NCBI GenBank assembly: GCA_016218815.1
Contig: JACRCX010000116.1
Location: 1-46,946, forward strand
DNA from: Deltaproteobacteria bacterium
Lineage (GTDB): Bacteria; Myxococcota_A; Polyangia; DRWM01; JAAZOP01
Reading direction: 5' to 3'
Length of the DNA stretch: 46,946 nucleotides
Shown: positions 1 through 7,360 of the stretch, piece by piece
Numbering within the stretch: the first letter of the stretch is position 1
How the letters are laid out: each line of letters begins with the position of its first letter
Notes under the pieces: model-generated
Databases searched by the model: none
What the model saw: the letters and a program-made list of their open reading frames with translations, nothing else
What the model was told of the DNA's origin: nothing
Translations under genes and position numbers: made by a program

Positions 1-201
1 CCGACGCGGCTTCTCGGGGCTGCGGCGCCGGCGTGAGGTCTGACGTTGGTCGAGCGATGGGTGCGGCGCCTCCGCCCCGCGACTTTCGGGGCCGCCTGCC
101 CGCCCCCCGGAGTGGCGGGTGGGTCTTCGATTGCAGGGGGGAGCATAGATGCCATGATGGCTTCCGTGACGACGACGTTCGCCGCGGAAGGTGGTCTCCT
201 C

Positions 202-290
202 GTGCCGGGTCGGCACAGCTCGCGTAGTCTTGCGAGTGCTGTAGGCGGCCTCGAGGACTGGGCCTCGGGCCAATTGCCGGCCGAGCCGGC
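202..290 (+). ncRNA. Possible remnant of an IS110-type bridge RNA region
   Basis: Four short stem-loops follow one another just upstream of the truncated IS110-type transposase start. They are GTGCC/GGCAC at 202-216, CTCGC/GCGAG at 219-236, CGAGG/CCTCG at 252-267 and GCCGGC/GCCGGC at 276-290. In IS110-group elements the non-coding stretch between the left end and the transposase start encodes the structured bridge RNA that pairs with target and donor DNA. Position and hairpin spacing fit, but GC-rich DNA forms such stems easily. No donor or target loop could be verified because the right end of the element is missing. This is an inference. Confidence 0.2.
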
Positions 291-319
291 GGACGTTCTC
301 GGCCCGGACGGAGGAGACC

Positions 320-361
320 ATGCGCTATCTTGGACTGGACGTGCACTCGAAGGCAACCGTC
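320..361 (+). pseudogene. IS110-family transposase, 5' fragment only
   Basis: An ATG at 320 behind a strong GGAGGAG ribosome site opens MRYLGLDVHSKATV, the characteristic N-terminus of IS110-family DEDD transposases, whose first catalytic Asp lies in the (L/I)G(L/I)D motif. After about codon 14 the resemblance stops. The frame runs on to 790, but as Arg/Pro-rich sequence without the family's RuvC-like core or C-terminal Ser domain, which normally total 300-400 residues. The fragment is therefore the left edge of a deleted insertion element. The intact ribosome site suggests that the deletion, not gradual decay, ended the gene. Confidence 0.6.
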
Positions 362-966
362 ATCCTGATACCTTGCGGAAGAATGCCGCGCATGCGTGCG
401 GGCGTCTACGCCGCGGTGCGCCAGGTGCAACGGCGTAGAAGTCCACCGGGCCGACGGAGCGCGATGACCTCCGCGACTGACGTGATAGCGCCGGGAAGAC
501 GATTTGCGAAGTGCTTGACGAAGGCCCCGCCCCCACGAGCCGGCGCTCGTCGTCGTGTCGTTGCCCACGACGCAGGCGTTGACGGCGATGCCGCGCCATG
601 CCCGCCGCCGTCAGTGCTTCCACACGTCGTCGTTCGTCGCTGCTGCGGTGCCCGCGACGCAGGCGTTGGTGGCGATGCCGAACCGGAACGACGGGGGCAG
701 CGCTCCCATGAGGCGGCGGGGGCGACGCGTATTATGTCGGCCGTGCCGGCGCGGAGTCAGTCGTCGGCGTCGCCTGCGTCGCATCGTTGACCGGGACGGG
801 CGGAGACGTCGGGGCCACGAATGCGACGCCGCGCTGAAGGGACCCCATGGGGGTTGACGGGCGCTCGATCTGCAGCGCAAGTTGCTTGTGCGTCTTCGGC
901 GACGCTGCAGAAGCCGGCGCGGAGCCTTCACGGCGACCAGCCGCCGGGAACATGGAGGGGCGAGCC
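362..966. other. Non-coding or decayed stretch with an imperfect direct repeat
   Basis: No convincing gene is present here. Open frames in all directions are low-complexity Arg/Pro translations. The one structured item is a pair of 30-bp direct repeats at 564-593 and 651-680 (three mismatches, 87 bp apart), both centred on GACGCAGGCGTTG. Read on the minus strand they give similar short peptides (about GIATNACVAGT), so this may be the eroded end of a repetitive coding region. That is a guess. Confidence 0.35.
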
Positions 967-2322
967 ATGATGCCCATCAACCACCGCGGTACCTTCCACG
1001 CCGTCGGCCAAGGGCTCTTCCATTCCGCGCAGATCGACTTCGGCGGACGCGCATCGTGCTTCCGGTACGTCTATGACTGCGGGACCGACGGATCACCCGA
1101 TGAGTTGGCCGTCGCCGTCGACGGCTACGTCAGCGGTTGTTCCCCCGCTCGCCTCAACCTGCTGATGGTGTCGCATCTGGACGCCGACCATGTCAGCGGG
1201 CTCCCCGGGCTGCTCGAAGGACTCCGAAAGACCGGCTCCGGCGTCGACGATGCGCTGTTGCCGTACCTTCACCCCGAAGAGCGGGCCATCGTTGCAGCCT
1301 GGGCGTCGCGAGGAAGGAAGCGACCCGCGGCTTGGTACTTCGAGTTCCTGGACGACCCGGCCGGGTTCCTCCTGGAGCACGGCGTTCGCCGCGTGATCTA
1401 CATCCGTGGGGGCGATGGTCCACCTCCCGAAGGCGGTGTGGGTGGCCCCTCCGAGGGCATCGACGTTGGCGGGGAAGCGCCGCACGATCATCCCGGCCAT
1501 CGTCCTGACAAACCGCTGGAGTTGGTGGTGAACCTCGGACTCCTCGATGCCGCTGCTCGAGACCAAGCCGCCGACCGAGAGCGTCGCTCCGGCCATGCAG
1601 CTCGCGCAGGGATCGACTTCCGCACGTCCAGGGGGAGCATCAACGTCGGCGAGTGGGTCTTCATTTTCTTCAATCGAGAGCCGGCGCAAGCGAAGTTGGC
1701 AGCCTTCCGCGCCGAGTTCGACAAGATCGCTGGTGACCTCTCGCCGAAGCAGGTGCTGGCCGAGCCGGAGAAGACCGCAAGAGTCAAGATCGCGTACGAT
1801 CGCGTGTTCGGTCGAAGGCGCATCAACGAGACGTCGCTGGGTGTGTTCTCCGGATGCCGCCGGCCATCAGAGTGGCACTCGCCCCGAGGCGTCGTCGCGC
1901 GGTGGGCGTTCGCTTCTGCCCTGTGGCCACCAATGCTGCGCGAGGCGTCCCGCCTGCTGCCCTTGCCCTCATTGCCAATCCCGTCGATTCCGCACGCCAC
2001 GATGATCGGAATACTCTTCACCGGCGACCTCACGCTCGACATGAAGGTCTGGCCCGGATTCGCTGCGAAGTATGGGGTTGCGCCTGGATCCGAACGCACC
2101 GTGCTCGCTGCGTTCCAGATCCCCCACCACGGGGCGGCAACGAGCTGGCGCAAGGCGCTGGCAGAGATGCCGTGCATTGACTACGTGGCCAGCGCCGCCA
2201 TCGAGCACCGACTCAAGCATCCCTCGCGTCCCGTGATTGCTGACGTGCTGAACCGTGGGAGGCGGCTCCACTGGGCGAACGAGAAGCGCGAAGTCGAGTA
2301 CGAGTTGGCGATTCTGGAGTAG
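967..2322 (+). CDS. Metallo-beta-lactamase-fold hydrolase, ComEC-like catalytic domain as a stand-alone protein
   Basis: A 451-residue protein with no signal peptide or membrane segment, so probably cytoplasmic. The start at 967 is chosen because GGAGG at 954-958 lies eight bases upstream; an ATG follows immediately at 970. The N-terminal strand-turn (HAVGQGLFHSAQ) and the metal motif H-x-D-x-D-H (SHLDADHVSG, H70 to H75) identify the fold. Further ligands are likely in FTGD (about residue 350) and IPHHG (about 385), and the C-terminal pattern with KHPSRPVI resembles the DNA-processing MBL domain of ComEC/Rec2. Residues 165-210 are a Gly/Pro-rich insert. The substrate is unknown; a nucleic acid or phosphodiester is plausible by family. 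It stands alone between decayed sequences, so it may belong to an accessory or defence cargo. Confidence 0.8.
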   Translation: MMPINHRGTFHAVGQGLFHSAQIDFGGRASCFRYVYDCGTDGSPDELAVAVDGYVSGCSPARLNLLMVSHLDADHVSGLPGLLEGLRKTGSGVDDALLPYLHPEERAIVAAWASRGRKRPAAWYFEFLDDPAGFLLEHGVRRVIYIRGGDGPPPEGGVGGPSEGIDVGGEAPHDHPGHRPDKPLELVVNLGLLDAAARDQAADRERRSGHAARAGIDFRTSRGSINVGEWVFIFFNREPAQAKLAAFRAEFDKIAGDLSPKQVLAEPEKTARVKIAYDRVFGRRRINETSLGVFSGCRRPSEWHSPRGVVARWAFASALWPPMLREASRLLPLPSLPIPSIPHATMIGILFTGDLTLDMKVWPGFAAKYGVAPGSERTVLAAFQIPHHGAATSWRKALAEMPCIDYVASAAIEHRLKHPSRPVIADVLNRGRRLHWANEKREVEYELAILE

Positions 2323-2392
2323 ACATCGCGATCGTCTGCGCCCGGTCCCTATTCGTGGTCATGCCGCTGCAACGACGGCGTCGAACCCCCGG

Positions 2393-2524
2393 CTACTCCG
2401 CGAACCCCGCCTTGCGGTACGTCGCGATCGCCTGGACCGCCGAGGGCACGGTGTCGAGGCGCATCCGGGCGTGGCCCGCCGCGTGCGCCGCTGCGATGAT
2501 CTTCATCGTCAACCGTCGCCCGAC
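2393..2524 (-). pseudogene. GNAT acetyltransferase, C-terminal fragment
   Basis: Read on the minus strand and ending at TAG 2393-2395, the last 40 or so codons give AAGHARMRLDTVPSAVQAI followed by ATYRKAGFAE. This matches the acetyl-CoA-binding and C-terminal helix region of GNAT N-acetyltransferases (typical form: RMRLDT, A-I-x-L-Y-x-x-x-G-F). The stop falls directly after GFAE, where intact GNATs continue for another strand or two, and upstream there is only repetitive sequence. It is a remnant, not a working enzyme. Confidence 0.55.
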
Positions 2525-2640
2525 TCGGCGCGCGTCATCGCCCACGTCGAGGACCTTCCCTGCGTGTTGAGCCGCGCCCGTCGTCCCGTCGCACCCGATG
2601 CCCCCGACGGGCGTGCCGGCGGAGGGCGCGACGACGGGTG

Positions 2641-2965
2641 AGGTGCTCGACGCGGGCGGTGCTGGCATCGGATCCGGCGCCGTCCCCGTGCGCACCGGGC
2701 CGCAGAGGCGATGAACGCGCTGCAACTGCGTGGCGGTGAGCGCCACGCCGCACAGGGTGAGCGACGACCGGCGACGCCCGCTGCTGCTGCGTGGCGGTGA
2801 GCGCGACGCCGGACAAGGTGCTCGATACGTGCGGTGCCAGCACCGCGAACGGGGACGGCATCGTCCGCGTCCTGGGCCTGGAGGCGATGAATCCGCTGCG
2901 GCTGCGTCGCGGTGAACGCGACGACGAACAAGGTGCTCGACGCGGTCGGCGCCATCGTAATACCC
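2641..2965. repeat. Degenerate tandem repeats, period about 115 bp with a 60-bp partial unit
   Basis: The motif AGGTGCTCGA occurs at 2641, 2816 and 2931. A second block, GCGTGGCGGTGAGCGC and close variants, occurs near 2728, 2788 and 2904. The spacings (175 and 115; 60 and 115) fit a unit of about 115 bp plus a 60-bp half unit. On the minus strand the copies translate to related peptides (LCGVALTATQ, LSGVALTATQ, LFVVAFTATQ), so they could come from a repetitive coding region. The copies have diverged and lie next to gene fragments. This is not CRISPR-like: units are long, unequal and without unique spacers. Confidence 0.5.
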
Positions 2966-3073
2966 CACGCCGCCAGGGTGGACCCCGAACGCCCTGGCCG
3001 TCAACCCCTGGATACCGCTCGTCCTCCCCGAGTCGGCCTTGCGCCGGTCTGTCCGGTGTCGTAGATCCAGCAT

Positions 3074-3523
3074 TTGTTTCGTCTGCCCGTGCCCAGGAGC
3101 GCCCGTCCCGGACCGCCCCCGGCTTCGCCGGCGCCGCGGGGGTTCCACGGGACAACGCGCTTGGACGAGCTCACCCCCGACCTCTCCGTGCGACACCACC
3201 ACCAGCTCCCGGGCATCCCCGTTAGCGACGCCAACCGGGAAGACCCGGCCGTCCCGCAGCTCTGGTTCTGGTTCGAGGACAAGACCGGCGACGGTCACCC
3301 GGACCTGGTGCTCGAGACCTTCCGCTACGTGGACGACTGCAGCCACGACCCGGTGCCGCGGCCCGGCCTCACCGGCTGCGAGGAACTGGGGCCGCGCGAC
3401 GAGTTCGCCCCGACGCTCGAGGATTACCCGGAGTGCGTGCGTCGCGACGACAAGGTCGAGCTGCGCCGCGCGTACGACCCCGAGCACGACGCTTGGCGCG
3501 CCCCGAGCGGGCAATCACAGTGA
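3074..3523 (+). CDS. Orphan C-terminal coding fragment, hypothetical
   Basis: The first 22 codons look like noise, but from about 3140 the translation becomes protein-like, with balanced composition and a motif FEDKTGDGHPDLVL followed by ETFRYVDDCSHDP. The DxTGDGxPDL stretch resembles FG-GAP/VCBS or dockerin-type calcium loops in secreted proteins. There are three Cys residues and no signal peptide. The only start for this frame is a weak TTG at 3074, within decayed repeats, so this is most likely the 3' end of a larger secreted-protein gene whose front was lost. It converges with the lipoprotein gene ending at 3573. Function unknown. Confidence 0.4.
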   Translation: MFRLPVPRSARPGPPPASPAPRGFHGTTRLDELTPDLSVRHHHQLPGIPVSDANREDPAVPQLWFWFEDKTGDGHPDLVLETFRYVDDCSHDPVPRPGLTGCEELGPRDEFAPTLEDYPECVRRDDKVELRRAYDPEHDAWRAPSGQSQ

Positions 3524-3572
3524 CTGCCCGGGGTTCGCGCCAAGGACGCGGAAAGTCAAACCGGTCGGTACT

Positions 3573-4913
3573 CTAGCCGCACGGACGCGGGCAGTCCCAG
3601 TCGTCCCCGTCGATGAGCGTGTCGGCATCGTTGTCCATGCCGTCCGCGCAGTCCTCGGGCATGATCGCCAGGCAGCGGACGTCGCAGAAGCAGTCCGTGT
3701 CTGCGCAGTCCCGCTGCCCGTCTCCGTCGTCGTCCACCCGGTTCGCGCACCGCTCGACCGTCCGCACCCAGTCGCAGCCGGGGTCGCAGCCGTCCGTCAT
3801 CCCGTCGCAGTCGTTGTCGCGCCCGTCGCCGCAAGCGAACATCTCGGCCGCGGGGTCGCCCGAGCAGTACAGGCAGTCGGCGGCGTCGGCGCAATCGGCG
3901 TCGGCGCAATCGACCCGGCCGTCGCGGTCGTCGTCGCACTCGTTGCCGCACGATTCGGCCCCCGGAACGCAACCCAGGTGCGTGCAGGACCCCGGGGTCG
4001 GAATGCAGTCCTCGTCGGCGGCGTCGGTGCGGCAGTCGCCGTCGTTGTCACAGCCGTCGCCGCACATCTCCTGGCCGGTACGACACGGCACGCATGCGGG
4101 GTCGCCGGCGCACGTCGGATCGTTGCAGTCGGTGCTCCCGTCGCCGTTGTCGTCGAGCAGGTCCGTGCAGCACTCCGGCGCGCAGCCCTCCTCGGTCGCC
4201 CCGTCGCAATCGTCGTCGATGCCGTTGCCGCAGATCTCGACCGGCAGCCGGCACTCGGGCCACTCGACCTCCCGGCAATTCGACGTGCACGTCGTCCGGT
4301 GTCCGGGCGCCGGGCAGCCCCGCACCGTGCACTCCTCGGGCGGCTCCGGCTCGCACTCCTCCCCGGGATCGATGCTCCCGTTCCCGCACGCCGCGAGGAT
4401 CTCCTCACCACAGAGCGCCGTCGAGAGGTACCCCGGCGGGCCGTCCGGCGACGACCCGTCGAAACACCCCAGCTCGCAGGTCCGCCGGGGGACGAAGCCG
4501 CACGCGCAGCGGGGGCATCCGTCGGGCCCCCGGACCGTCCAGTAATCGATGCTCCCCGCCTGGTCGCCCTCGCAGCACGCGCCGGCCATGGTCGTTCCCC
4601 CGCCATGGCACCAGCAGTCGCAGATTCCCGCGTCCCGGCACGCGTCTCCCGCGCCGGTATCGTCGCTGCCGGCGTCGTCGCCGCCCGAGTCGTCGTTCCG
4701 GGAATCGTCGCCGCCGGCACCGTCGCCGAGGTCGTCGCTGCCCGGACCGTCCCCAAGGTTGTCGCTGCGCGCTTCGTCCTCGTCAGTGTCCGCGTTCGTC
4801 TCCGTTCCCGCGTCGGAAACGACGAGGTCCCGCCCCTCGCTGCAGCCGAGTACCACGGCGGTCAGCGCCATCGCCACCACCTCCGGGGAACCCCGCTTCG
4901 GCATGCACCCCAT
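3573..4913 (-). CDS. MopE-like Cys/Asp-rich lipoprotein
   Basis: About 446 residues. From the second Met (4904) the signal peptide is ideal for a lipoprotein: basic MPKRGS, then a hydrophobic core ending in the lipobox VVLGC. ATG 4913 is chosen as annotated start because GAGGCGG lies just upstream; 4904 is equally possible, and the longer frame to 4967 only adds Arg-rich residues. After the Cys comes an Asp/Gly/Ser tether of some 60 residues, then a Cys-rich body with several CGNGxDDDCDG or CADxxDNDxD units and many DCxDxDC pairs. Such units are shared with MopE, the surface and secreted copper-binding protein of Methylococcus, and are abundant in myxobacterial lipoproteins. Role inferred as a surface-tethered metal-binding or structural protein. 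No operon partner. Confidence 0.8.
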   Translation of the reverse strand: MGCMPKRGSPEVVAMALTAVVLGCSEGRDLVVSDAGTETNADTDEDEARSDNLGDGPGSDDLGDGAGGDDSRNDDSGGDDAGSDDTGAGDACRDAGICDCWCHGGGTTMAGACCEGDQAGSIDYWTVRGPDGCPRCACGFVPRRTCELGCFDGSSPDGPPGYLSTALCGEEILAACGNGSIDPGEECEPEPPEECTVRGCPAPGHRTTCTSNCREVEWPECRLPVEICGNGIDDDCDGATEEGCAPECCTDLLDDNGDGSTDCNDPTCAGDPACVPCRTGQEMCGDGCDNDGDCRTDAADEDCIPTPGSCTHLGCVPGAESCGNECDDDRDGRVDCADADCADAADCLYCSGDPAAEMFACGDGRDNDCDGMTDGCDPGCDWVRTVERCANRVDDDGDGQRDCADTDCFCDVRCLAIMPEDCADGMDNDADTLIDGDDWDCPRPCG

Positions 4914-5031
4914 CGAACCGCCTCGTGCCGCCTGCTTCCTTCCGGAAGCGTACCTTGCCCGACTCATGCCGTCCAGCGCGGCGCCCCCCCCGGCACCAGC
5001 CCCAGCAGCGCGGAGTCACCCCCTCGCCTTG

Positions 5032-5172
5032 ACGAAGCTCGCCGGCCAGGGCGTCGATCGCCGCGGCGACCCGCCGATGAATCTCACCGTCGAGCGCACG
5101 CAACTCCCGCTGTGCGGCCGGCGTGAACTCGACGCGATAGGCCGCGACTACTCCAACCCCAGTTCGCTCCAC
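5032..5172 (-). pseudogene. ParE/RelE-type toxin, 5' fragment broken by a dispersed repeat
   Basis: The N-terminal 45 codons read YRVEFTPAAQRELRALDGEI and continue through RRVAAAIDALAGEL, a good match to the first strand and two helices of RelE/ParE ribonuclease or gyrase toxins. After LAGEL the frame becomes unrelated, at a copy of the GAGCTTCGTCAAGG-type dispersed repeat (5020-5045, minus strand) that recurs elsewhere in the window. The catalytic C-terminal strands (usually L-x-G...YRVRVGDYRVLY) are missing, and no antitoxin gene lies beside it. It is an inactive remnant next to an intact toxin-antitoxin pair. Confidence 0.55.
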
Positions 5173-5302
5173 CGGCGAACCAAACCCCTCCCCGCGCCGG
5201 CAGCCGGATCCCGCCGCGCCGGATCAGGCAGGTCCTGCAGCGGCCACGTCCGTGCTCCGGCTCCGTGGTGCCGACGCCGTCTCGTTCTCACCCCGGTTCC
5301 GC

Positions 5303-5331
5303 TTGACAGGTATGTACCAATCACCCATGTT
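5303..5331 (+). promoter_or_regulatory. Candidate sigma-70-type promoter for the AbrB-Doc pair
   Basis: A perfect TTGACA lies at 5303-5308. Seventeen bases downstream is CATGTT, a weak -10 (three of six matches). The spacer holds GGTATGTACC, whose GGTA/TACC arms are inverted and could be a half-operator for the AbrB-like repressor. The predicted RNA start, near 5338, leaves just enough leader for the GGAG ahead of the ATG at 5351. Confidence 0.4.
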
Positions 5332-5350
5332 GTCCGTACGGAGTGGGATC

Positions 5351-5578
5351 ATGACCAAGAAGCTGACACGTACCGGAAACAGCCTGGCGCTCGTGCTCGA
5401 CAAGCCGCTGCTCGACCGCATGGGCATCAACGCCGACACGCCGCTGGAGGTGTCGACCAACGGCGACGTGATCGTCATCTCGCGCGCCCGCGACGAGAAG
5501 CGCTCCCGCCGCTTCAAGGCGATTGTCGAGGATCTCGACGCCTCCTTCGGCGGTGTCTTCAACCGCCTGGCCGAGTAG
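5351..5578 (+). CDS. AbrB/MazE-type antitoxin of a type II toxin-antitoxin pair
   Basis: A 75-residue protein. The start at 5351 is preferred over the longer frame from 5252 because GGAG sits seven bases upstream and the family's first strand begins right here (MTKKLTRTGNSLALVLDKPL). The swapped-hairpin DNA-binding motif of SpoVT/AbrB-like proteins is clear: TRTGNSLALVLD, then LEVSTNGDVIVIS. The last 25 residues (FKAIVEDLDASFGGVFNRLAE) would be the flexible tail that fills the toxin's active site. Three bases separate it from the doc gene, so the two are co-transcribed. By family it neutralises the toxin and, with it, represses their shared promoter. Confidence 0.88.
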   Translation: MTKKLTRTGNSLALVLDKPLLDRMGINADTPLEVSTNGDVIVISRARDEKRSRRFKAIVEDLDASFGGVFNRLAE

Positions 5579-5581
5579 GCC

Positions 5582-5983
5582 ATGGGCCCGATCTTCCTCA
5601 CCCTCGACGAGGTGCTCGCCCTCCACGACCACCAGATCCGGCGCTACGGCGGCGCCGCCGGCGTCCGCGACGTGGGCCTGCTCGCCTCCGCGATCGGCAT
5701 GCCCTCGGCCACATTCGACGGGGTCCTCCTCCACGCCGGCCTTGCCGAGATGGCCGCCGCGTACCTCTTCCACCTCGTGCAGAACCACCCGTTCGTGGAC
5801 GGGAACAAGCGGATCGGACTGGCGGCGGCGCTGGTGTTCCTGCGGATGAACTCGGTGCGCATCCAGGCGTCGGAGGATGAACTGGTGGACCTCGTCCTGG
5901 GCGTCGCCGGCGGACGCATCGGCAAGGCGGAGGTCGCCGTGTTCCTGCAACGCCATCAGGCCCGCTCCACCGGCGCCAGGTAG
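5582..5983 (+). CDS. doc: Doc-type (Fic-fold) toxin of a type II toxin-antitoxin pair
   Basis: 133 residues, the usual length for Doc. The Fic-fold signature is intact as HPFVDGNKR at residues 69-77, with the catalytic His69, the phosphate-binding turn and Arg77. The N-terminal FLTLDEVLALHDHQIRRYGG is the typical Doc opening, and RDVGLLASAIGMP matches the family's next helix. Doc proteins phosphorylate elongation factor Tu and thereby stop translation. The motif has Lys where canonical AMP-transferring Fic proteins have Gly (HxFxDGNKR versus HPFxxGNGR), as expected for the Doc branch. It is paired with the AbrB-like antitoxin ending three bases upstream, a non-canonical partner compared with Phd but seen in other bacteria. 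Confidence 0.92.
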   Translation: MGPIFLTLDEVLALHDHQIRRYGGAAGVRDVGLLASAIGMPSATFDGVLLHAGLAEMAAAYLFHLVQNHPFVDGNKRIGLAAALVFLRMNSVRIQASEDELVDLVLGVAGGRIGKAEVAVFLQRHQARSTGAR

Positions 5984-6171
5984 CCGTGGCCGAAGGCTTG
6001 TTGGGTCATCCCCGTAACGTCCGGACAAAACATACAATTCATGTGCGCCGCGGCTAGGGTTGGATGCGGATCGCCGCGTCGACCCTTCGACTTGCCGAAG
6101 CTCGCAGGCAACGGCAACCTCACGATCGTGGATTCGGGTAGGAGTTCAGGATGGAGGGCCGAGGAAGCACG

Positions 6172-6695
6172 ATGAGCGACTCGACCGTCGTCGTCGCGGG
6201 GGCCGCGGGCAATCTCGGCGGACCCATCGTCAAGGTCCTGCGCGAACGCGGCGCGGACGTCCGGGCGCTCGTGGGCCCCGGCACCGCGCGGGACAGACTC
6301 GAGCGGCTGGAGCGGCTCGGCGTCACGGTCGCCGCCGTCAATCTGGGCAGCGTCGCGGCCGTGGCGGCGGCGTGCTCGGGCGCCTCTTGCGTGGTATCCC
6401 CGCGTTGCAGGGCATGCGCGACGTGATTGTCGACGCGCAGACGGTGCTGCTCGACGCGGCACTGTAGGCCGGCGCGCCGCGGTTGATTCCGTCCGACTAC
6501 TCGATCGATTTCACCAAGCTCCCGCCCGCCGCGAACCGTAACCTCGATTTGCGCCGGGAGTTCCACGCCCGCCTCGAGAAGACTCCCATCGCGGCGACCA
6601 CGATCTACAACGGCGCGTTTGCCGACATGCTCACGGGACAGATGCCGCTGATCCTCTTCCGTTTCAAGCGCGTCCTCTACTGGGGGTCTGCGGAC
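6172..6695 (+). pseudogene. NmrA-family NAD(P)-binding oxidoreductase, frameshifted and truncated
   Basis: The start ATG 6172 has GAGGAA upstream. The first frame carries the dinucleotide-binding loop VVVAGAAGNLGGPIVKVLRE, with the alternating strands and helices of NmrA/isoflavone-reductase-like proteins. At 6397-6402, in a run of Cs, the reading frame shifts (net -1/+2). The new frame continues perfectly as ALQGMRDVIVDAQTVLLDAAL, is interrupted by an in-frame TAG at 6465-6467, and resumes with AGAPRLIPSDYSIDF, a conserved family segment. Similarity ends near 6695 at VLYWGSAD, about 110 residues short of the usual 290. With one frameshift, one nonsense codon and loss of the 3' end, this is a dead gene. 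Confidence 0.8.
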
Positions 6696-6716
6696 CACCG
6701 TCGTCGCCCTGGCCCG

Positions 6717-7022
6717 TCACGCAACCCGTCGGTCGAGGACGTGGACCTCGCGGTCGAGGCGCCGGCCCAGACCGCTGCGGCGGGTCTCCAGGTCGTAGCG
6801 CATCTGGAGGTTCATCCAGAACTCGGCGGTCGTCCCGAAGAACCTGCCCAGGCGCAGGGCGGTGTCGGCGGTGATGCCGCGCTTGCCGAGCACGATTTCG
6901 TTGATGCGGCGGGGCGGCACGCCGACGCCCTTGGCCAGACGGTACTGGCTGATGCCCATCGCGGCGAGGAACTCCTCGGCGAGGACTTCGCCGGGATGAA
7001 TGGGGCTGAGCTTCCTGGTCAT
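6717..7022 (-). CDS. higA: HigA-type antitoxin (XRE helix-turn-helix)
   Basis: 101 residues. The ATG at 7022 is chosen because GGGAGG stands six bases upstream; a TTG two codons earlier is too close to that site. The opening KLSPIHPGEVLAEEFLAAMG is the standard HigA/VapI start. A helix-turn-helix follows (ISQYRLAKGVGVPPRRINEI, then VLGKRGITADTALRLGRFFG) with the family's FGTTAEFWMNLQ. The last 20 residues are Arg-rich and less conserved. It lies 13 bases downstream of higB, the toxin-first order typical of this family. By family it blocks HigB and represses the operon through the palindromic operator upstream. Confidence 0.93.
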   Translation of the reverse strand: MTRKLSPIHPGEVLAEEFLAAMGISQYRLAKGVGVPPRRINEIVLGKRGITADTALRLGRFFGTTAEFWMNLQMRYDLETRRSGLGRRLDREVHVLDRRVA

Positions 7023-7035
7023 CGTCAACCTCCCG

Positions 7036-7317
7036 TCAGTGGTAGTCCACGACCTCCGCGTCGTCGGCGCCGCCGTTCCGCCAGCGGAAGCAGATGCGCC
7101 ACTGGTCGTTGATGCGGATGCTGTGCTGACCGTGTCTCGCGCCCTTCAGCGCCTCGAGCCGGTTGCCCGGCGGGACGCGCAGGTCGTCCAGCACCACGGC
7201 GGCGTCCAGCATCACGAGCTTCCGCAGCGCCACCCGTTGGATGTCGCCCGGTAGCCGCCGCGACCGTTCGCGGTGGAACAGCCGTTCGGTCTCCGGGTCG
7301 CGGAAGCTCCGAATCAC
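7036..7317 (-). CDS. higB: HigB-type mRNA interferase toxin (RelE superfamily)
   Basis: 93 residues, the normal length. The start is a GTG at 7317, giving VIRSFRDPETERLFH, the usual HigB opening; the open frame upstream has no such similarity. Conserved features include the helix RLPGDIQRVALRKLVML, the RVPPGNRLEALKG loop and the C-terminal strands QHSIRINDQWRICFRW with DAEVVDYH, which carry the ribosome-dependent RNase residues in this family. HigB cleaves mRNA on translating ribosomes during stress. There is no ribosome site before the GTG, and the predicted transcription start coincides with it, so the messenger is probably leaderless. It forms an operon with higA. Confidence 0.92.
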   Translation of the reverse strand: MIRSFRDPETERLFHRERSRRLPGDIQRVALRKLVMLDAAVVLDDLRVPPGNRLEALKGARHGQHSIRINDQWRICFRWRNGGADDAEVVDYH

Positions 7318-7323
7318 ACGACG

Positions 7324-7360
7324 ACCATAACGCTGTCCGGTAATAACGTCAAGCGTTATG
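7324..7360 (-). promoter_or_regulatory. higBA promoter overlapped by a perfect palindromic operator
   Basis: On the minus strand a -35 TTGACG (7347-7352) and a -10 TATGGT (7324-7329) are separated by exactly 17 bases. Perfect 9-bp inverted arms CATAACGCT (7326-7334) and AGCGTTATG (7352-7360) cover the -10 and abut the -35. A second, shorter inverted pair TAACG/CGTTA lies inside (7345-7359). Such placement would let a HigA dimer block RNA polymerase, the known autoregulation of this family. The expected RNA start, seven bases past the -10, falls at about 7317, the GTG of higB. Confidence 0.75.

Noticed and set aside
2641..2965. CRISPR-like array
   Set aside because: Units are 60-115 bases, diverged and unequal, with no constant short repeat or unique spacers, and no cas genes nearby.
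6030..6040. TACAAT as a promoter for the NmrA gene
   Set aside because: A fair -10 at 6033-6038, but nothing like a -35 lies 16-18 bases upstream, and the gene is dead.
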